A stretch of 64,000 nt of DNA, taken from Verrucomicrobiota bacterium. Lineage in GTDB: Bacteria > Verrucomicrobiota > Verrucomicrobiia > Opitutales > Opitutaceae. The position numbers and the translations under genes were made by a program. Positions 60,801 through 64,000 of this stretch are shown piece after piece. The notes beneath the pieces were generated by a model. The model worked only from the letters and a program-made list of their open reading frames with translations. It ran no database searches and had not been told where the DNA came from. The stretch lies in assembly GCA_023432225.1 (NCBI GenBank), contig JAEYUW010000036.1, positions 186,001-250,000 of the forward strand, written 5' to 3'. Position 1 is the stretch's first letter, and each line of letters begins with the position of its first letter.

Positions 60801-62335
60801 ACGGCACCACCGTCGCCTCCGGCGCCGCGCTCGAAATCCAAAATAACATCACCGTCGGTGCCGAGCGCCTCACCCTCAGCGGCGACGGCTACGGCGGCAG
60901 CGGCGGCGCCCTCCGCAACGTCAGCGGCAGCAACACTTGGAACGGCGCCGTCGTCCTCGCCGACAACGCCCGCATCACCACCGACGCGAGCAGCACGCTC
61001 ACGCTCAACGGCACGATCACCTCCAGCACCGACAAGAACGTCATCTTCGACAGCGCCGGCACTACCTACGCCACCAACTCCATCGGCACCGGCAACGGCG
61101 GCGTCACCAAGCAAAGCGACGGCACACTCTACCTCTCCGGCAACAGCACCTACCACGGCGCTACGACTGTCAGCGCCGGCGTCGTCAACATCAGTCACGA
61201 CAACGCCCTCGGCGCCACCGACGGCGGCACCACCGTCGCCAGCGGCGCGGCCCTCGAACTTCAAGGCAACATCCACGTTGGCACCGAAGCACTCTCACTC
61301 AGCGGCAGCGGCATCTCCAGCGGCGGCGCGCTCCGCAACGTTTCCGGCAACAACCAATTCGACGGCACCGTCACCGTCTCCAGCGCCACCGCGCTCATCC
61401 GGACGGACGCCGGTTCGCTCACCCTCGGCAGCGCCGGCGTCGGCGGCGTCGCCGTCGGCGGGAACGCCCTCACCATCGGCGGCGCGGCCAACACCGAGAT
61501 CGCCGGCGTTCTCACCGGCAGCAGCGCCGGTTCGCTGACCAAGGCCGACGCGAGCACGCTCACGATTTCCGGTGCCAACAACAACAGCTTCGCCAGCAAC
61601 GTGAACATCAACAGCGGCACGCTCCTCATGGCCGCGAACAACGCGCTGAACAACGCCGCCGTCGACGTCGCCGTGAACGGCGGCACCTTCTCGCTCCAAA
61701 CCTACGCGCAGACGATCGGCTCGCTGACCGGCACGGGCACCGTCGATTTCGGCGCCGGCGACGGCATCACGACCTTCAGCTCGCTCACGCTCCTGGCCGA
61801 CTCGACCTTCTCCGGCACGTTCACCGGCACGGGCAAGATCATCGTCGGCGCCGGCGTCACCCTCACGCTCGGCAACGACTTCAACGCGGCGGGCGTCACG
61901 ATTGTCCTCGCCGGCGGCACGCTCAACGTGAACGGCTCCGACAGCACCTTCGCCGGCCTCACGCTCACCGGCAACTCGACCATCGATTTCGACAGCACCG
62001 ACGACTCCATCATCCGCTTCACCAACCTCTCCCTCGGCAGTTACTCGCTCGCCGTCTCCGGCTGGGCCGACGAACAGGATTATTTCCTCGTCAACAACGA
62101 CCCGGGTAACAAAGCCACCGCTCCGCTCAATCAGGTTTCATTCGCCAACTCCGGTCCGTGGGTCGGCAACGACACGATCTGGACCGGCGATTACAGCGGC
62201 TACCCCTACAACAACGAGGTCCGCCCGTGGAAACCCGTCCCCGAGCCCTCCACCTACGGCGCGATGCTGCTGGGCGCCGGCCTCGCCTTCTTCGGTTACC
62301 GCCGCTGGCGCCAGCAACGCGCCGCGAAGAAGTAA
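57803..62335 (+). CDS. Giant autotransporter-associated-beta-strand-repeat protein with PEP-CTERM tail
   Basis: A 1510-residue protein; the start at 57803 gives a long signal peptide (RRVVRCLTGLVAVLAFGATVVSAQ). SWNLSGGGNWNTSGNWSGGVPN opens the mature chain, as in many PEP-CTERM proteins of this phylum. About a dozen autotransporter-associated beta-strand repeats follow, recognisable by GLTKSGTGTLTLSGNNAYTGGTT and variants, Gly/Thr/Asn/Ser-rich, forming a right-handed beta-solenoid. The C-terminus is VPEPSTYGAMLLGAGLAFFGYRRWRQQR. There is no autotransporter barrel, so surface attachment relies on the PEP-CTERM/exosortase route. Two ~184-bp segments (58553 and 59576) are near-duplicates. Confidence 0.92.
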   Translation: MSSIPAIGPSFAAPALPAASCAWAGVAKAPRRVVRCLTGLVAVLAFGATVVSAQTNISWNLSGGGNWNTSGNWSGGVPNTSSEVAIFNNSGGGTINYNISGTTSLGGIAFNSNAGAYTISRTGSAYTLNIGAYGINQNDNTAQVITGSGIRLSLGAATSFNVNSSGALTISTTGGSIATTATNKLTLGGNGSGLGTISSQISGAGLLTKSGTGTWVLSSSSNNYTGGTTIADGTLVANANNALGTSGTIKFTGGTLRYGTGITTDYSSRIATSTGAIDIDTNGNNVTFASALANTNSGGLTKSGTGTLTLSGNNAYTGGTTLDAGTLALGHNSALSTGTLTINGGTVSASGGTRTISNAVVTNGDFTIGGSQALEFSGAINLGGGTRTITVDNTATTTFSGVVGEPWYSSLVKAGDGRLVLSGANTFSGTVTVDNGTLALTHSNALGTTGQWNAITSGATLELSNNISVNEGGFDVAGTGHSGAGAVHNLSGNNTLTGQLQMTGDTTLKASAGSLTLASAVNTQGYALTVDGAGDMTFNGAINGPGGSLTKAGGGTLTLSAANNHQAGTTLGGGTIVANHANALAYGGDISFTGGTLRYGTGITTDWSSRIANSSAAIAIDTNGNNVTFASALANTNTGGLTKSGTGTLSLTSANSYSGATTVDGGALNLQHNSALGNSTAVTVNSGATLQLQGGRTITGVSATLAGGTLESVSGTNQWAGNITLTAPSTLTSSTAGQTFTVGNNSFTNTIAMGANTLTVGGAGDMVINSFVGQSGDTGSFVKNGSGTVTFYGDRNYYTGATTVNDGKLYLDTLDGPVDQTILGNLNIGDGTGAAESAIVQYSSASNSHNKIVNTSTVTINTDGLLDLNGRRDTIGALVMTGGRVDSRNSPGIQGTLSINGDITINASTTGSVIDGYQFSLNDTLDSTSVRNVTVANGSAASDLTINAEVTNGGINKLGQGTMTLTRSNSYGGTTTVTGGILNIRNGASLGANGGGDAANGTTVASGAALEIQNNITVGAERLTLSGDGYGGSGGALRNVSGSNTWNGAVVLADNARITTDASSTLTLNGTITSSTDKNVIFDSAGTTYATNSIGTGNGGVTKQSDGTLYLSGNSTYHGATTVSAGVVNISHDNALGATDGGTTVASGAALELQGNIHVGTEALSLSGSGISSGGALRNVSGNNQFDGTVTVSSATALIRTDAGSLTLGSAGVGGVAVGGNALTIGGAANTEIAGVLTGSSAGSLTKADASTLTISGANNNSFASNVNINSGTLLMAANNALNNAAVDVAVNGGTFSLQTYAQTIGSLTGTGTVDFGAGDGITTFSSLTLLADSTFSGTFTGTGKIIVGAGVTLTLGNDFNAAGVTIVLAGGTLNVNGSDSTFAGLTLTGNSTIDFDSTDDSIIRFTNLSLGSYSLAVSGWADEQDYFLVNNDPGNKATAPLNQVSFANSGPWVGNDTIWTGDYSGYPYNNEVRPWKPVPEPSTYGAMLLGAGLAFFGYRRWRQQRAAKK
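58553..59759 (+). repeat. Internal ~184-bp duplication within the beta-strand-repeat gene
   Basis: 58553-58736 and 59576-59759 are highly similar and exactly 1023 bp (341 codons) apart. Both encode FTGGTLRYGTGITTD-(Y/W)-SSRIA...IDTNGNNVTFASALANTN, then GGLTKSGTGTL. The listed span covers both copies and the DNA between them. It suggests recent repeat amplification or gene conversion. Confidence 0.75.
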
Positions 62336-63224
62336 AGCCAGCTCCGTGAGGCGGTCGCCGCTGTCCCAGCGGCGACAGAGCGCTTCGTCGCAGGCATCAC
62401 GCCCTCCGGCTCGCGTTAGGTTCCTATCATAGCAGCCGCCATAAGACGGCTGTGCTCCGCACCGACCACGATCGGGATTCGCCGAAAGAAATAACGATGC
62501 GTGAGACAGGGCGGGACCCCTGGCCCCGCCGAAACTCATTCACCGCGCGCCCAGCGGTCGCGTCCTACCGGTCGCGCCGCGCACGCCACTTCTACCACGG
62601 CGCAAGCGGGGAGACTTCGTGCACTCGCACGTCCGGGTAAGTTTCGCTGTCGACCTGCAATCATCCGTCGCGCCGATCCGCCGCATCTGCGTCGTCACGC
62701 AGGTTGCGCGCTTGCCGCGCAATTTCTCCGACGAATCCCCTGCGTGCCCATCCGACCGCTTCCTCGTAGCAGCCGACGTGAAGAGGCTGGTCCGCAACCG
62801 TCCGCAAACGCCGTCAGCCGCTGGCTCGACGAGCGCGGCCACTGGGCCTTCACGCAGCTCACGCGCGAATACGACGGCGACACACTGAAGCACGCGCGAC
62901 CCGATCGCTTCGATCCTTCTCGCCCCGTCCGCGAACGCCGGGAGCTCCTCACTGCACTCGGCGGTTTCCCGACGCGGAAATTCCAGAACGCGTCGCGGTC
63001 CATGTGTCCCTTCCTTTGACCGGCGTGGACAAAACCGTCGCCCCGTTTTGCGTTATTTGTGCTTTGGGTGGCCGAACTCCGGCGAATTGAATCAAGCCGC
63101 CCGCTCAGCCGCCGCCGACGGTTTCGGCTGCTTCACTCTCTTGCGCCCAGCATTTGACAAGATATGCGCAACGCGAACAACGCGCGCGATTGACCGCCCG
63201 GTTGGCGGCCTCGCAATGGAGCCG
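62336..63224. other. 889-bp repeat-rich spacer without a supportable gene
   Basis: It contains the family A palindrome (62354-62376), a TAGCAGCCG...GGCTG palindrome in two copies (about 62429-62455 and 62765-62792) and a GGGCGGGACCCC..GGCCCCGCC stem around 62509-62529. Open frames across it are Arg/Pro/Ser-rich with no recognisable domain. A frame ending at 63019 has an ordered-looking last third (SRWLDERGHWAFTQLTREYDG) that could be a gene remnant, but I cannot support it. Confidence 0.6.
62354..62376. repeat. Palindromic intergenic repeat, family A copy 3
   Basis: GTCGCCGCTG-tcc-CAGCGGCGAC, perfect arms, 18 bp past the stop of the beta-strand-repeat gene. Identical in the core to the reverse strand of 37107-37129. 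Confidence 0.75.
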
Positions 63225-64000
63225 ACATGCATTGGACCAATCCTCCCACGCACTGGCCGCGCCTGATTCAGGGCGGCATGGGCATCGGCGTTTCGAACTG
63301 GAATCTCGCTCGCGCCGTCTCGCTTCGCGGACAACTCGGTGTCGTCTCTGGCACGGCTTTGAACTCGGTCTTCATTCGCCGCCTCCAGAACGGCGATGAA
63401 GACGGCGCCATGCGCCGCGCGCTCGCCGCCTGCCCGCTCCCGAACGTCGCACAGATACTCGAGAAATATTTCGTGCCCGGCGGGATCGGCCGCAGCCAAT
63501 CCTACAAGCTCTCGCCGATGTTCTCGCTTGAGTCCGCCGCGGAACTGCTCGGCCTCACCGCCGCCGCGAACTTCGTCGAAGTTTATCTCGCGAAGGAAAA
63601 ACACGACGGCGTTGTCGGCATCAATCTCCTCGAAAAAATCCAGCTGCCCACGCTCGCTTCGCTCTATGGCGCCATGCTCGCGAAGGTCGACTACGTGCTG
63701 ATGGGCGCCGGCATTCCGAAGTCCATCCCCGGCATCCTCGACCGTTTTGCGTCCGGCGAGAAAGCCGACCTGCGTGTCGCCGTGGAAGGCACGAAAGACG
63801 AACACTCCATCGCGTTCGATCCGGTGACGCTGTTGCCCGGCGAAAAGCAAACGCTGCCGCGTCCGCGGTTCCTCGCCATCGTTTCCTCGTCCGTGCTCGC
63901 ACTCACGCTCGCGCGCAAATCCACCGGCAAGGTTGACGGCTTCGTCGTCGAAGGCGCCACCGCCGGCGGCCACAACGCGCCCCCGCGCGGCGGCACGACG
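63225..64000 (+). CDS. Nitronate monooxygenase / 2-nitropropane dioxygenase-like flavoprotein, N-terminal part (cut by window edge)
   Basis: From the ATG at 63225 the frame is open to the window edge (258 codons). MHWTNPPTHWPRLIQGGMGIGVSNWNLARAVSLRGQLGVVSGTA is the FMN TIM-barrel opening (IQGGMGIGVS). VVGINLLEKIQLPTLASLYGAMLAKVDYVLMGAGIPKSIPGIL is the middle, and VVEGATAGGHNAPPRG near the edge corresponds to the flavin-pocket EGxxAGGH motif with its catalytic-site His. It oxidises nitronates or has a related FMN-dependent role. The insert with RRALAACPLPNVAQILEKYF is longer than in classical NMO, as in the PfaD-like subgroup. Upstream there is only a repeat-rich spacer. Confidence 0.88.

Noticed and set aside
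58172..61276. 1034-codon open frame antisense to the beta-strand-repeat gene
   Set aside because: It arises from the Gly/Thr/Ala-rich codon bias of the sense gene; its translation is Gly/Val/Ala/Glu low complexity with no domain, and the sense frame has signal peptide, repeats and PEP-CTERM tail.
62501..63019. 172-codon frame in the spacer before the nitronate monooxygenase gene
   Set aside because: The first two thirds are Arg/Pro/Ser-rich with repeats inside; only the tail looks protein-like and no family could be named.

Overview
The window looks like chromosomal DNA of a high-GC Gram-negative bacterium of the Verrucomicrobiota, most likely Opitutaceae. The evidence is two PEP-CTERM proteins, a giant autotransporter-associated-beta-strand protein, large TonB receptors with the 'VVxLxPFxV' N-terminal signature, a LacI-regulated sugar locus, a Reg_prop-type sensor kinase with a LytTR regulator, a membrane pyrophosphatase, and many short palindromic intergenic repeats. 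I see no rRNA, tRNA, CRISPR array, prophage or intact insertion sequence.

Layout. 1-9.5 kb: the cut 5' part of an Aas-type acyltransferase/acyl-ACP synthetase, a cytochrome c-PQQ sugar dehydrogenase, a 3-hydroxyisobutyrate-dehydrogenase-like enzyme, a minus-strand trio (DUF885 peptidase, membrane protein, UMF1 transporter), a Tat-exported epimerase-like protein and an ORF6N protein. 9.7-16.5 kb: an SGNH esterase, a complete FecI-FecR-FecA-like surface-signalling set, and a second SGNH hydrolase. 16.6-20.9 kb: an overlapping trio (cysteine desulfurase, DUF6883-like, DUF4926-like), a converging HNH restriction-type nuclease, and an unfamiliar pair (TM-GAF protein plus a 63-residue protein). 20.9-23.4 kb: the membrane pyrophosphatase.

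23.5-29.7 kb: an ABC ATPase/permease pair and, 3.2 kb on, a His-rich lipoprotein and a DUF3299 protein. Together these resemble a zinc-uptake locus of the Zrg kind. Between them lies a tightly coupled four-gene module (DUF350, YgiB/YjfM-like, glutathionylspermidine-synthase-like ATP-grasp, DUF4178). 29.8-34.8 kb: a LytTR two-component system diverging from a PEP-CTERM protein, with a 21-bp-phased direct repeat between them. 34.9-41.8 kb: a sugar locus of glycosidase, LacI regulator and TonB receptor. 41.9-54.1 kb: central metabolism and transport, with glutamate dehydrogenase, a RecA-like/PPDK_N fusion, an ACT protein, a CDF transporter, GTP-dependent PEP carboxykinase and a DUF485-ActP acetate-type symporter. 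54.2-62.3 kb: a Cys-containing helical-repeat membrane protein, an Ig-like secreted protein and the 1510-residue beta-strand-repeat PEP-CTERM protein. 62.3-63.2 kb is a repeat-rich spacer, and the window ends inside a nitronate-monooxygenase-like gene.

Taken together, the genes describe a surface-oriented heterotroph that imports polymers or siderophores through TonB receptors, senses ligands in the periplasm and decorates its surface with PEP-CTERM proteins. The least understood parts are the 16.6-20.9 kb cluster, the 25.7-28.7 kb module and the regulatory palindromes.
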